Assembly (NCBI RefSeq): GCF_014892575.1
Contig: NZ_JADBGI010000024.1
Location: forward strand, 38,471-102,470
Direction: 5' to 3'
Source: Nocardiopsis coralli
GTDB taxonomy: Bacteria; Actinomycetota; Actinomycetes; Streptosporangiales; Streptosporangiaceae
DNA length: 64,000 nt
Made by a program: the position numbers and the translations under genes. This document shows, piece after piece, positions 8,201 to 17,424 of this stretch; the first letter of the stretch is position 1; each line of letters starts with the position of its first letter. The notes beneath the pieces were generated by a model. It was not told the DNA's origin. It ran no database searches and saw only the letters and a list, made by a program, of their open reading frames with translations.

Positions 8201-9183
8201 CGGGCCTCCTCCTGGCGGATCATCACACGCAGGTAGTACGCGCTGATGGCGAGCACCAGGACGGTCATGATCACCGCGATCGCCGATCCCATCCCGTAGT
8301 TGGGCGGGGTCGAGGCGAAACCGAGCTGGTAGATGTAGGTCGGGATGAGGGCGACGTCCCGGTTGGAGACCCCGCCGGCGAGGATGAACAGCTGGGTGAA
8401 GATCCGGAAGTCCCAGATGATCTGCAGCACCAGGAGCAGGGCGAACAGCGGGCGCAGCATCGGGAAGGTGACGTTCCAGAAGGCCTTCCAGGCGCCGGCC
8501 CCGTCGATGCGTACGGCCTCGTACAGCTCACCGGGGATCGACTTGAGCCCGGCCAGGATGCTGATGGCCACGAACGGGAACGACTGCCAGACCACCGTCA
8601 CCACGAGGATGGGGAACAGGGTCCCGGGTGAGCCGAACCAGTTGAAGTCCTGCCAGCCGCCGCCCACGAGCCAGTCCGGCAGCGTGCTCAATACGGCGTT
8701 GACCAGCCCGTAGCGGGTATCGAACAGCCACCGGTAGACGATGGCGGCGCTGATGACGGGGGTGGCCCAGGCCAGCATCAGGCCCAGCCCGAGCACGGTC
8801 GAGGCCCAGGCCGGGAGCTTGTGCATGAGGATGCCCACGAGGGTGCCCAGCACCATCGTCAGCACCACCATGGCCAGGCAGACCACGATCGTGTTCCGGA
8901 AGATCTCCCAGAAGCGTTCGTCGGTCAGCACGTTCAGGTAGTGGGCGAAGGAGTTCCACTCGGCCGGCTGTCCCTGGAGCTGGTGGAGGCCGTAGCCGTG
9001 CAGCGACATCCAGACCATCTGGAGGATCGGCCACAGCAGCACCAGCGCCAGGATCACCAGGGCCGGGAGGATCAGCAGGTAGGGGATCATGCGGCGGCGT
9101 CTGTACGCCGTGAGCCGGGCCGAGGCGCGGCTCCGCTCTTCGGGGGGCTCGGGGACCACGGCTGGTCCCGCGGGTCGGTTCAT
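8197..9183 (-). CDS. Carbohydrate ABC transporter permease, MalF type
   Basis: A 328-residue membrane permease. An Arg-rich cytoplasmic N-terminus is followed by the first helix (IPYLLILPALVILALVLLWP) and five more. The EAA loop reads YEAVRIDGAGAWKAFWNVTF, then PMLRP. It pairs with the downstream MalG-type permease to form the channel. I use ATG at 9183 because AGGTGAG lies seven bases before it; an in-frame GTG at 9195 would add four residues. It sits between the solute-binding lipoprotein (87-bp gap) and the second permease (4-bp overlap). Confidence 0.92.
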   Translation of the reverse strand: MNRPAGPAVVPEPPEERSRASARLTAYRRRRMIPYLLILPALVILALVLLWPILQMVWMSLHGYGLHQLQGQPAEWNSFAHYLNVLTDERFWEIFRNTIVVCLAMVVLTMVLGTLVGILMHKLPAWASTVLGLGLMLAWATPVISAAIVYRWLFDTRYGLVNAVLSTLPDWLVGGGWQDFNWFGSPGTLFPILVVTVVWQSFPFVAISILAGLKSIPGELYEAVRIDGAGAWKAFWNVTFPMLRPLFALLLVLQIIWDFRIFTQLFILAGGVSNRDVALIPTYIYQLGFASTPPNYGMGSAIAVIMTVLVLAISAYYLRVMIRQEEAR

Positions 9184-9270
9184 GGGCGATCTCACCTGGC
9201 GTCGTTCGGGGGCGGCCGGCGGGCGGCCGCCCCGTCGGGGGGTGTGCCGCGCGGGGCGGCCTCCTGGCGC

Positions 9271-10554
9271 TTACTCGTCCGTCGGGCGGTTGAGCGCCTC
9301 GGTGAGTTCCTCGTTGAGTTCGGGCAGCACGTCGTCGGCGTCCTCGCCCTCGGCCAGGCGCTCGACGGCGTTCTGGACCGTGGCCAGCTCCCACTGGACG
9401 TGGCCCCAGTTGGGGGTGTCGGGGAAGAGCCGCAGGTCGCCGGTGGCCTGGGTGGCGGCGCCGGACTGCACCGGGTCCTCCTGGAAGGTGTCGCTCTCCA
9501 GCACGTCCTCGAACGTGGGGAACATGGACGCGATCTCGTTGTAGGGGACCGCGTTCTCCTTGCTGTTGAGCGTGGTGATGTAGTCGAAGGCGGCCTCGGG
9601 GTGCTCGGATGTGCCCCACACGGCCAGGTCGGAGCCGCCGCCGAAGGCCGGGGCCATGCCGTCGACCCCGGGGATGGGGACGGTGGCCCAGTGCTCGGAG
9701 TGCTCGTCGTTGATGTCGGCGATCTGGTCGGCGGCCCAGGGTCCGTCGATGAACATGCCGACCTCGCGGTTGGCGAAGTCCGCGTGGGCGCACTCGACCT
9801 CGTCGATGCCCACGCAGGCGCTGGGGGAGTGGCCCTCGGTGATCAGGTCGGCGTAGAACTCCAGGCCCTCGGCGGTCTCGGGGGAGTCGAGCTCGCCGGC
9901 CCACTCGTCGCCGTCCTCCACGGCGAACTCGCCGCCGGCGGCCCACACGAAGCTGCCGATGCCGTTGACGAAGTCGGTGGGCGCGGCCATCCCGGGGATG
10001 TCGTACTCGTCCTGGAGGGCGTCGGCGACCTCGATGAGCTCGTCCCAGGTCTCGGGCGGCTCGTGGCCGATCTCCTCGAGCTGGTCGGTATTGTACCAGA
10101 GGGCGCGTACGCCGCTGTACCACGGGACGGTGTACTGGGCGTCGTCGAAGGTGCCGTTGGCGTAGGCGGACTCCAGGAGGTCGTCGCGGTCCTCCCAGTC
10201 CTCGGCCAGGTCGGAGACGTCGTAGAGGGCGCCGGAGTCGGCCCAGGTGGCGACCTGGTCGTTGCCGATCTCGACCACGTCGGGGCCGCCGCTGACCATG
10301 GCGGTCTGGAACCGCTGGGAGAACTCGCCCCACGGGATCCACTGGATGTCGACCTCGGTGTCGGGGTAGAGCTCCTGGTACTGCCCGGTGACCTCGTCCA
10401 TGAACTCGTTCTGGTCCGCGCTGGCATCACCCATGCGCCACACGGTGAGGGTGTCGGGTGCCTCGCCGGAACCCGCGCCGTCGTCGGAACCTCCGCCGCA
10501 GGCCGCGGCCAACAGCACCACGGCGCCGGCCGCGGCGATCCTGGGGAACCTCAT
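9271..10554 (-). CDS. Extracellular sugar-binding lipoprotein of the ABC importer
   Basis: A 427-residue family 1 solute-binding protein. The N-terminus is a lipoprotein signal with lipobox LAAAC; a Gly/Ser/Asp linker follows, then the binding domain starting at TLTVWRMGD. Later segments such as VDIQWIPWGEFSQRFQTAM and the glycine-rich AFGGGSDLAVWGTSEHP fit CUT1 binding proteins. It should be anchored outside the membrane and deliver oligosaccharide to the two permeases. As first gene of the leftward cassette it is divergent from the ROK regulator; the shared upstream region holds two adjacent perfect palindromes. The linked GH3 N-acetylhexosaminidase suggests GlcNAc-containing sugars, which is inference. 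Confidence 0.9.
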   Translation of the reverse strand: MRFPRIAAAGAVVLLAAACGGGSDDGAGSGEAPDTLTVWRMGDASADQNEFMDEVTGQYQELYPDTEVDIQWIPWGEFSQRFQTAMVSGGPDVVEIGNDQVATWADSGALYDVSDLAEDWEDRDDLLESAYANGTFDDAQYTVPWYSGVRALWYNTDQLEEIGHEPPETWDELIEVADALQDEYDIPGMAAPTDFVNGIGSFVWAAGGEFAVEDGDEWAGELDSPETAEGLEFYADLITEGHSPSACVGIDEVECAHADFANREVGMFIDGPWAADQIADINDEHSEHWATVPIPGVDGMAPAFGGGSDLAVWGTSEHPEAAFDYITTLNSKENAVPYNEIASMFPTFEDVLESDTFQEDPVQSGAATQATGDLRLFPDTPNWGHVQWELATVQNAVERLAEGEDADDVLPELNEELTEALNRPTDE

Positions 10555-10777
10555 GTGTACCTCTCTCCCTTCGCGCGGCCGGCTGGGGCGGGCCGACCGT
10601 GCACGAGCCGACCTGGGACCATGGGGGAGGTCCGGGGGGCTCGACGTCCGTATGGGGTGTGTGCTGGGATTTGCACGTTGTCCGCCCCGCCGGTTGGACC
10701 GGGAGGGTCTGAACGCCGCCGTCGTGGGAGAAGCGCCGTGCGGACCTACCGGGACGTGACCTCCTGTGAGGTTGTGA

Positions 10778-10801
10778 GTTAAATTAACAGGAAACTTTCC
10801 T
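10778..10801. promoter_or_regulatory. Double palindrome, probable ROK operator
   Basis: Two perfect palindromes abut: GTTAAATTAAC (10778-10788) and AGGAAACTTTCCT (10789-10801), with TTA and TAA sequences on the flanks. They are strikingly AT-rich for this genome, lie 29 bases before the ROK start and about 225 bases before the divergent lipoprotein gene. ROK/NagC-type operators are AT-rich dyads of this kind; the link is inferred from position and symmetry. Confidence 0.7.
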
Positions 10802-10829
10802 AATAAAAACAGGGTGAGGTATCACGGTT

Positions 10830-12044
10830 ATGTCTCAACGTCCGGGCACTCCCAGGCTGCTCCGCCAGCTCAACGACCGGGCGGCGCTGGAGTTGCTCCT
10901 GACGTCAGGTCCGCTGACCCGGACCCAGCTCGGCACCCACACGGGGCTGTCCAAGGTCACCGCCTCCCAGCTCCTCGCCCGGCTGGAGGAACGCGACCTC
11001 GTACGGGTCGTGGGCAGCAAGGCCGGCGGGCGCGGACCCAACGCCGCGCTGTACGCGGTCGTGCCCGAGAGCGCCTACGTCGCCGCCCTCGACGTCAGCG
11101 CCCAGCGCGTGACCGCCACCATCGCCGACATCACCGGCGAGGTCGTGGCCGACGTCAGCGTCGACCCCACGACCTCCGACGACCCGGTCACCCTCGTGCA
11201 CACCGCCGTGCGCCGCCTCGTCGAGACCGCCGGGGTGCCGCTCGACAAGCTCCGCGCGTGTGTCATCGGCACGCCCGGCGTCGTCGACCCGCGCACCGGC
11301 GACATCCGGTTCTCCTTCGACCTCATGTCCTGGCACGAGGGGATCCTGGAGGCCCTGCGCGCCGACCTGGAACGGTCGGTGATGATCGAGAACGACGTGA
11401 ACCTGGCCGCCCTGGCCGAGCACGCCGAGGGCGCCGCCGAAGGGGTCCCGGAGTTCGTGCTCATCTGGCTCAGCGCCGCCGGCGGCGTGGGCATGTCCAC
11501 CATGATCGACGGGCGCATCCACCGCGGGCGTTCGGGCGGCGCGGGCGAGATCGGCTACCTGCCGGTGCCCGGCGCGCCCCTGCCGACCGACGTCGGGCTC
11601 TCCGGCGGCTACGAGTCGCTGCAGGACGACGGCGCCCGCGAACTCCCGCACGGGTTCCAGGCCCTGGTCAAGGCCGGGCAGGTCGTGAAGCTGGCCGCGG
11701 AGCACGGGATCACCGGTGAGGACGTCACCGACGTGGTGCGCTCGGCCGCCGAGGCCGACACCCCCGAGGCCGGAGCGTTCCTGGACGCCTTCGCCGAGCG
11801 GTTGGCCCGCGGCGTCGCCGCCGTCAGCGTGGTGCTCGACCCGGGGCTCGTGGTGCTGGGCGGCGACGTGGCCCGCGCCGGCGGGACCAAGCTGGCCGAA
11901 CGGGTGCAGGCCGCGACCGCGCGCATCGCACCCAACGGGACCGAGGTCGGGGCCGGCCGCGTCGAGGGCAGCCCCGTGGTGCGCGGCGCACTGCTGCACG
12001 CGCTGGAACGCGCCCGCGACGAGGTCTTCTCCTCCACCGTCTGA
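10830..12044 (+). CDS. ROK-family transcriptional regulator
   Basis: A 404-residue regulator. Residues about 12-75 are a winged helix (GPLTRTQLGTHTGLSKVTAS, then QLLARLEERDLV). The rest is a ROK sugar-kinase-like domain with DVSAQRVTATIADITG, VIGTPGVVDP, NDVNLAALAE and GGAGEIGYLPV. The zinc-binding Cys cluster found in many ROK proteins (CxCGxxGC) is absent; only one cysteine is present, so kinase function is unlikely and the protein may sense its sugar without zinc. It is divergent from the importer cassette and most likely represses it through the double palindrome in between. The ATG follows an AGGGTGAGG site. Confidence 0.88.
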   Translation: MSQRPGTPRLLRQLNDRAALELLLTSGPLTRTQLGTHTGLSKVTASQLLARLEERDLVRVVGSKAGGRGPNAALYAVVPESAYVAALDVSAQRVTATIADITGEVVADVSVDPTTSDDPVTLVHTAVRRLVETAGVPLDKLRACVIGTPGVVDPRTGDIRFSFDLMSWHEGILEALRADLERSVMIENDVNLAALAEHAEGAAEGVPEFVLIWLSAAGGVGMSTMIDGRIHRGRSGGAGEIGYLPVPGAPLPTDVGLSGGYESLQDDGARELPHGFQALVKAGQVVKLAAEHGITGEDVTDVVRSAAEADTPEAGAFLDAFAERLARGVAAVSVVLDPGLVVLGGDVARAGGTKLAERVQAATARIAPNGTEVGAGRVEGSPVVRGALLHALERARDEVFSSTV

Positions 12045-12062
12045 CGGGGGCCGAGCCCTTCG

Positions 12063-12098
12063 CCCGAGCCCCGGCGCCCTCACCCGCCGGTGCTCGGG
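12063..12098 (+). terminator. Terminator after the ROK gene
   Basis: Two 14-nt arms (12063-12076 and 12085-12098, loop 8) pair at 13 of 14 positions, 18 bases after the ROK stop. Confidence 0.7.
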
Positions 12099-12105
12099 TG
12101 TGCGG

Positions 12106-12240
12106 CTACCGGGGTTCGAAGGAGTCGAAGACGTGCTCCCGGACCCCGGCGTAGTCGTCGGCGGCCTCGGCCGGAAGGTTGAAGAGGACGTTGTAGTTCT
12201 CCTCCCCGCCGACGGACACGGTCCAGGCGGGACCGGGACC
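12106..12240 (-). pseudogene. Possible remnant: C-terminal end of an unidentified gene
   Basis: On the minus strand the frame ending at 12106 encodes a protein-like tail: WTVSVGGEENYNVLFNLPAE followed by ADDYAGVREHVFDSFEPR. Its codons have the G/C-ending third positions of real genes here, and the residue mix is globular rather than the Arg/Pro/Gly-rich pattern of shadow frames. No start or upstream domain belongs to it: three bases further upstream the GNAT gene ends in another frame, where this frame becomes low complexity. I read it as the surviving end of a deleted gene. I do not recognise the family. It could instead be a chance frame. Confidence 0.35.
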
Positions 12241-12242
12241 GG

Positions 12243-12734
12243 TCAGACCTCGCGGCGCATCACGACCCGCGGGGCCACCCGGATCGGCGCCTCGTCCTCC
12301 CACAGGCGGTGCAGCTGCGGGCCCCACTCGGCCTCGGGCACCTCCCGGAACCCGCGGCGCGCGTACCAGGGGCCGTTCCACGACAGGTCGCGGAAGGTCG
12401 TCAGGGTCACCGCCCGGCGGCCCTGCGCGCGGGCGCGGGCGCACACCTCCTCGAGCAGGCGGGAGCCCACGCCCCGGCGCCCCACCGCAGGGTCCACCGC
12501 CAGCTCCTCCAGGTGGAGCGCCCCGTCGACCGTGCCCACGGCGGCCGAGCCCAGGACCCGGCCGGTCCCGGGGTCCTCGGCGACCAGCACCGCCTCGGCG
12601 TGGTCGAACGTCTCCTCCGGATCGTCGGGCGGCAGCTCGATCCCCGCGTCGGCGAACATCCGGCCCGCAGCCAGGTTCACCTCGGCCAGAGCCCCGGTGT
12701 CCTCCGACCGCATCTCCCGCACCCGCACCTGCAT
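12243..12734 (-). CDS. GNAT-family N-acetyltransferase
   Basis: A 163-residue single-domain GNAT protein. MQVRVREMRSEDTGALAEVN is the usual first strand and helix; LHLEELAVDPAVGRRGVGSR followed by LLEEVCARARAQG contains the acetyl-CoA pyrophosphate loop (R/Q-x-x-G-x-G/A form: RRGVGS). TLTTFRDLSWNGPWYARRGF is the late strand and helix with the common W-Y-R-GF ending. The acceptor substrate cannot be told. Translation start chosen at the ATG matching the beginning of the fold; a much longer open frame continues upstream into the lhr gene and is a shadow. It lies 89 bp after the lhr stop, on the same strand. Confidence 0.87.
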   Translation of the reverse strand: MQVRVREMRSEDTGALAEVNLAAGRMFADAGIELPPDDPEETFDHAEAVLVAEDPGTGRVLGSAAVGTVDGALHLEELAVDPAVGRRGVGSRLLEEVCARARAQGRRAVTLTTFRDLSWNGPWYARRGFREVPEAEWGPQLHRLWEDEAPIRVAPRVVMRREV

Positions 12735-12823
12735 CCCAGCACCCCCGTGTTCCGACCGTTCCCGCGTCCTTCGTACCGTGCCCCGGGCCCCGGAACCAGT
12801 GCTTTTCCGCGCCCGGCCGGGGA

Positions 12824-15800
12824 TCAGCGGCGCAGGCGCAGACCCTTGGGGCTCACGTGGAAACCGGCCGCGACGAGGGCGGAGTCCAACGGCGTCCCGA
12901 ACACCTCGCCGCCGTCGGCCTTGTCCACCGTGACCGAGTCCGGACCCCGCTCGCGCACCGCCGCCACCAGCGCCCGCGCCGCACGCTCCAGCAGCGCGGG
13001 CGGGGCACCGAACGTCGACGCCGTGCCCGACGACAACCGCAGGTACAGCGTCGGCTCGCCCCCGTCCAGCACCACCAGCGCCCGCGCGGACGCCGACGGG
13101 CTCGACTCGCCCGCGGACGGCCACTTCAACAGGCGCCCGTACGGGTTGGCCGGGTCGCTCGCCGCCAGCACCACCGGCTCCGACGGCCCGCCCGGGCCCT
13201 CGCCGGCGAGCGGGCGCAGCCGGTCCACCGCCCCCGGTGAGGCGAACTGCGCACCGCCCAGGCCCTCGACGAAGTAACCCCGCCGCACCCGGCCGGACTC
13301 CTCCAGCGAACGCAGGACCTGGTACTCCTCCCGGCCCAGGCCGCCGCCCCGCTCGCCCGGCGCCAGCAGGCCGTAGGCGTCCAGCCGGGCCTCCACCCGC
13401 GCGAGCACCCGCCGCGTGGGGTCGGGCTCCGGTTCGGGCAGCAGCGACCACCGCCCCGCCGCCGTGGGCGGGCCCGACCGCGACGGCATCACCGGGCGCG
13501 ACCGGCGCCCGCCCCGCGAGGGGGTCCGCCTCCGCGCCGCCGGGGAACCCGAGCCCAACCGCACCCGCAGCGGGGCCATCGAGTCGTTGGTGGCCCGGGC
13601 CGCCCACACCAGCTCCCACAGCGCCCGCACCAGATCCCCGTCGGAGACCGTCGTGTCCACCGCGCGCGCCACCCGGTCGGAGACGTCACGGAAGAACATC
13701 CCGCCCCCGCCCGAGAGCACCTCCAGGACCGCCGCGGCCACGTCGTCCCCCTCCGGCAGCGGTGCCGGGTCCGGCAACAGCAACGGTGCCTCGTCGGCCG
13801 GGACCAGATACACCCGCCCGTCGCCCCCGGGCAGCTCGCCCGCCCCGGCCCACACCACCTCGCCGGCCTGCGTGAGCTCGTCCAACAACGCCGGGGTGTA
13901 CCCCTCGACCCGGGACGGCAGCACCGAGGTCTCCAGCTCCGAGGCGAGCACCGCCTCCCCGCGCAACGCCTCCACCGCCGAGAACACCGCGTCCGGCCCC
14001 CGCAACCGCTCGCCCGGAACCGCGTTCTGCCACAGCGGCACGAACCGGGCCAGGACCGCGGGCGCCACCGGCTCGGCCTCACCCCGCAAGCGGGCGATCG
14101 ACCCCCGGCGGAGACGGCGCAGCACCTCGGTCCCGCACCACTCCTCGCCCCGGCCACCCGGACGGAACCCGCCGCGGGTCACCCGCCCGTCCGCCGCCAG
14201 CGACCGCAGCACACCCTCCACGACGTCCTCCGGCAGCCCCCACCGCCGCGCCGCCTCACCCGACGTGAACGGCCCGTGCGTGCGCGCGTACCGCGACACC
14301 AGATCCCCGCGCGGGTCGGCCACCGGTTCCAGGAACGCCGCCGGGATCCCCTCCGGCAACACCGCACCGGCCCCGTCCCGCAACCGGGCGGCGTCCTCGA
14401 CCGCGGCCCAGCGCTCCTCACCGCCGACCCGCACCCGGAACACCCGTCCCTGCTCGGCCAACCCCGCCAACCACCCCGGGTCGGCCCCGCGCTCGACCGC
14501 CTCCTCCGTGCTCAGCGGCCCCACCTCGCGCAACAGGTCGGCCAGGGCCTCCGAACCCGGAACCGGGGCGTCCAGCCGCTGCAGCCCCGCCTCGACCTCC
14601 TCCACCACCCGCGGGTCCAGCAGCTCCCGCAGGTCGGCCTCGCCCAACAGGTCCCGCAGCAGCGACGTGTCCAGCGTCAAAGCCTGCGCCCGCGACTCCG
14701 CCGCTGGGGCGTCGCCCTCGTACAGGAACGCCGCCGTGTAGTCCATCAACAGCGAGCGTGCGAACGGCGACGGGTGATCGGTACGCACCTCCACCACGCG
14801 TGTGCGCCGCTCCCGGATCGACCGGAGGACCTCCACCAGCGCCGGAACGTCGAACACGTCCCGCAGGCACTCGCGCACCGTCTCCAACACGATCGGGAAC
14901 GACCCGTACTGCCCAGCCACCGACAACAGGTGCTGCGAGCGCAACCGCTGCTGCCACAACGGCATCCGCCGGTCGGGACGCTGGCGCGGCAGCAGCAGCG
15001 CCCGGGCCGCGCACTCCCGGAACCTGGCCGCGAACAGCGCCGACCCGGTCAGCTCCTGCGTCACCAGGTCGGTCACCGCGTCCGGGTCCAACGACACCAG
15101 GTCCGCCAGCTCCCGCGAGAGCGCGCCCGGATCGTGCTCGACGTCGGGCAGGCGCAGCACGATCCCGTCGTCGCCGTGCACCGCCTGCGCGTCCACCCCG
15201 AACCGCTCCCGCAACCGGGACCCCAGCGCCAGCGCCCACGGCGCGTGCACGCGAGCCCCCAACGGCGAGTGCACCACCACCCGCCAGTCGCCCACCTGGT
15301 CGCGGAAGTGCTCGACCACCACCGTGCGGTCGTCGGGCACCTCCCCGGTCGCCTCGCGCTGCTCCGACAGGTAACCCAGCAGGTTGTCTGCGGCCCAGGT
15401 GTCCAACCCCGACCCCTCGGCCCACCCCCGCGCCTCGTCGGGTTCGGCCGCGGCCAGCTCGCGCACCGTCGCGCCCACCGCACGCCCCAGCTCCGCCGGG
15501 CGCCCCTGCGAGTCGGCCTTCCAGAACGGCATCCGACCCGGGCGCCCCGGCGCGGGGGAGACCATGACCCGGTCGGCGGTGATCGCGTCGATGCGCCACG
15601 ACGTCGACCCCAGCACGAAGACGTCGCCCACCCGCGACTCGTAGACCATCTCCTCGTCCAGCTCACCCACCCGCGTGGGCGCGCGGCCGCTGCCCGAACC
15701 GGACAGGTGCACACCGTACAGACCGCGGTCGGGGATGGTCCCGCCGCTGATCACCGCCAGCCGCTGCGCACCCGGCCGCGACCGCAGCACGTCGGCGTCG

Positions 15801-17347
15801 CGGTCCCACACCACCCGCGGCCGCAGCTCCGCGAACTCGTCGGAGGGGTAACGGCCCGACACCATGTCCAGCACCGACTCCAGAACCCCGTCGGTGATCT
15901 CCGCGAAGGGAGCCGCGCCCCGCACGGTCTCCGCCAGCCCGGCCACCGTCCACTCGTCCATCGCGACCATCGCCACGATCTGTTGCGCGAGCACGTCGAG
16001 CGGGTTGGAGGGCATCGACAGTTCCTCGATCGCCCCCTCGCGCATACGCCCGGTCACCACCGTCGTCGCGAGCAGGTCGCCCCGGAACTGCGGCAGGAAC
16101 ACCCCGCGCGAGGTCTCGCCGACCTGGTGCCCGGCCCGCCCCACGCGCTGCAGGCCGCTCGCCACCGACGGGGGCGACGACACCTGGACCACCAGGTCGA
16201 CCGCGCCCATGTCCACACCCAGCTCCAGGCTCGACGTGGCCACCACACAGGGCAGGCGCCCGGCCTTGAGGTCGTCCTCGATGATCTCCCGCTCGGCCTT
16301 GGACATCGACCCGTGGTGGGCGCGCGCCACGACCGCCTCCGCGCCCCGGCTCTGGCCCGCCTGCCCGATGACCAGCGCCGTCATCTCCTCGTCCGGCAGC
16401 TCCACCCCGAGGCGATCCGCGTGCAGGTCGTTCAGGCGCGCACACAGGCGCTCGGCCGTGCGCCGCCCGTTGGTGAACACGATCGTGGACCGGTGTTCGA
16501 GCACCAGGTCGAGCACCCGACGCTCCAGGTGCGGCCACACCGAACCCCGGCTCATACCCTGCTCGCCCGAGCGCGCGTCACGGCCGGCGGCGGGGTCGGG
16601 CGCCTCGCCGGGCTCCTCCAGGTCCGGGACGGGCGCCTCCACCCGCAGGTCCATCGACGGGCGGTCCGGGGGAGCCACCACCTGCGCCCCGCCCAGGAAG
16701 CGGGCCACGACCTCGCGCGGGCGCACCGTCGCCGACAGCCCGATGCGCTGGGGCGGGTGCTCGGTCAGCGCACCCAACCGCTCCAGGCTCAGCGCCAGGT
16801 GCGCGCCCCGTTTGGTGCCGGCCAGGGCGTGCACCTCGTCGACGATGACGGTCTCGACGCCCGCCAGCCCTTCCCGGGCCCGCGAGGTCAGCACGAGGAA
16901 CAGCGACTCCGGGGTCGTGATGAGCACGTCCGGCGGGTGCGTGGACATCCGGCGGCGTTCCTGGGCCGGGGTGTCCCCGGTGCGCACCCCCACGGTGACG
17001 GGGGAGACCTCCTGACCGGAGGCCTGCGCCTCGGTCAGGATGCCCGCCAGCGGGGCACGCAGGTTGCGTTCGATGTCCACGGCCAGGGCCTTGAGCGGGG
17101 ACACGTACAGCACCCGGCACCGGCGCGCGCGGTCCTCGGGCACCGGCTCGGCCACCAGCCGGTCCAGCGACCACAGGAAGGCCGACAGCGTCTTGCCCGA
17201 ACCCGTGGGCGCCACGACCAGGGTGTCCTCACCCCGGGAGATGGCGTCCCACGCCTGGTGCTGCGCGGGCGTGGCCCCGTCGGGGAAGGCGTACTCGAAC
17301 CAGGTGCGGGTGGCCGGCCCGAACCGTTCCAGAGGGTCGCTGCTCAT
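12824..17347 (-). CDS. lhr: Large ATP-dependent helicase Lhr
   Basis: A 1507-residue superfamily 2 helicase, the usual size of Lhr in actinobacteria. The first ~850 residues hold the motor: Q-region PAQHQAWDAI, Walker A APTGSGKT, motif Ib VLITTPESL, DEVH box IVDEVHAL, motif III GLSATVRP, TIVFTNGRRTAERL, and motif VI QRVGRAGHQ. A winged-helix and Lhr-specific domain follow, then a ~650-residue C-terminal region with repeated helical and winged domains. Lhr unwinds DNA 3' to 5' and RNA:DNA hybrids and is linked to DNA repair. Start at MSSDPLERFG: an earlier in-frame codon adds 21 unlikely residues. It is divergent from the DUF3046-recA-recX genes, which fits a repair neighbourhood. Confidence 0.94.
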   Translation of the reverse strand: MSSDPLERFGPATRTWFEYAFPDGATPAQHQAWDAISRGEDTLVVAPTGSGKTLSAFLWSLDRLVAEPVPEDRARRCRVLYVSPLKALAVDIERNLRAPLAGILTEAQASGQEVSPVTVGVRTGDTPAQERRRMSTHPPDVLITTPESLFLVLTSRAREGLAGVETVIVDEVHALAGTKRGAHLALSLERLGALTEHPPQRIGLSATVRPREVVARFLGGAQVVAPPDRPSMDLRVEAPVPDLEEPGEAPDPAAGRDARSGEQGMSRGSVWPHLERRVLDLVLEHRSTIVFTNGRRTAERLCARLNDLHADRLGVELPDEEMTALVIGQAGQSRGAEAVVARAHHGSMSKAEREIIEDDLKAGRLPCVVATSSLELGVDMGAVDLVVQVSSPPSVASGLQRVGRAGHQVGETSRGVFLPQFRGDLLATTVVTGRMREGAIEELSMPSNPLDVLAQQIVAMVAMDEWTVAGLAETVRGAAPFAEITDGVLESVLDMVSGRYPSDEFAELRPRVVWDRDADVLRSRPGAQRLAVISGGTIPDRGLYGVHLSGSGSGRAPTRVGELDEEMVYESRVGDVFVLGSTSWRIDAITADRVMVSPAPGRPGRMPFWKADSQGRPAELGRAVGATVRELAAAEPDEARGWAEGSGLDTWAADNLLGYLSEQREATGEVPDDRTVVVEHFRDQVGDWRVVVHSPLGARVHAPWALALGSRLRERFGVDAQAVHGDDGIVLRLPDVEHDPGALSRELADLVSLDPDAVTDLVTQELTGSALFAARFRECAARALLLPRQRPDRRMPLWQQRLRSQHLLSVAGQYGSFPIVLETVRECLRDVFDVPALVEVLRSIRERRTRVVEVRTDHPSPFARSLLMDYTAAFLYEGDAPAAESRAQALTLDTSLLRDLLGEADLRELLDPRVVEEVEAGLQRLDAPVPGSEALADLLREVGPLSTEEAVERGADPGWLAGLAEQGRVFRVRVGGEERWAAVEDAARLRDGAGAVLPEGIPAAFLEPVADPRGDLVSRYARTHGPFTSGEAARRWGLPEDVVEGVLRSLAADGRVTRGGFRPGGRGEEWCGTEVLRRLRRGSIARLRGEAEPVAPAVLARFVPLWQNAVPGERLRGPDAVFSAVEALRGEAVLASELETSVLPSRVEGYTPALLDELTQAGEVVWAGAGELPGGDGRVYLVPADEAPLLLPDPAPLPEGDDVAAAVLEVLSGGGGMFFRDVSDRVARAVDTTVSDGDLVRALWELVWAARATNDSMAPLRVRLGSGSPAARRRTPSRGGRRSRPVMPSRSGPPTAAGRWSLLPEPEPDPTRRVLARVEARLDAYGLLAPGERGGGLGREEYQVLRSLEESGRVRRGYFVEGLGGAQFASPGAVDRLRPLAGEGPGGPSEPVVLAASDPANPYGRLLKWPSAGESSPSASARALVVLDGGEPTLYLRLSSGTASTFGAPPALLERAARALVAAVRERGPDSVTVDKADGGEVFGTPLDSALVAAGFHVSPKGLRLRR

Positions 17348-17424
17348 CGGGCCAGTGTGACCCGCGCCCCCGACATTCGTCAGCAGGGCCGGGGCGGACG
17401 CGCCGATCACCGATACTGGGGCCG

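Noticed and set aside
12106..12123. A tRNA suggested by GGGGTTCGAAGG-like sequence
   Set aside because: No cloverleaf arms could be built around this T-loop-like sequence.
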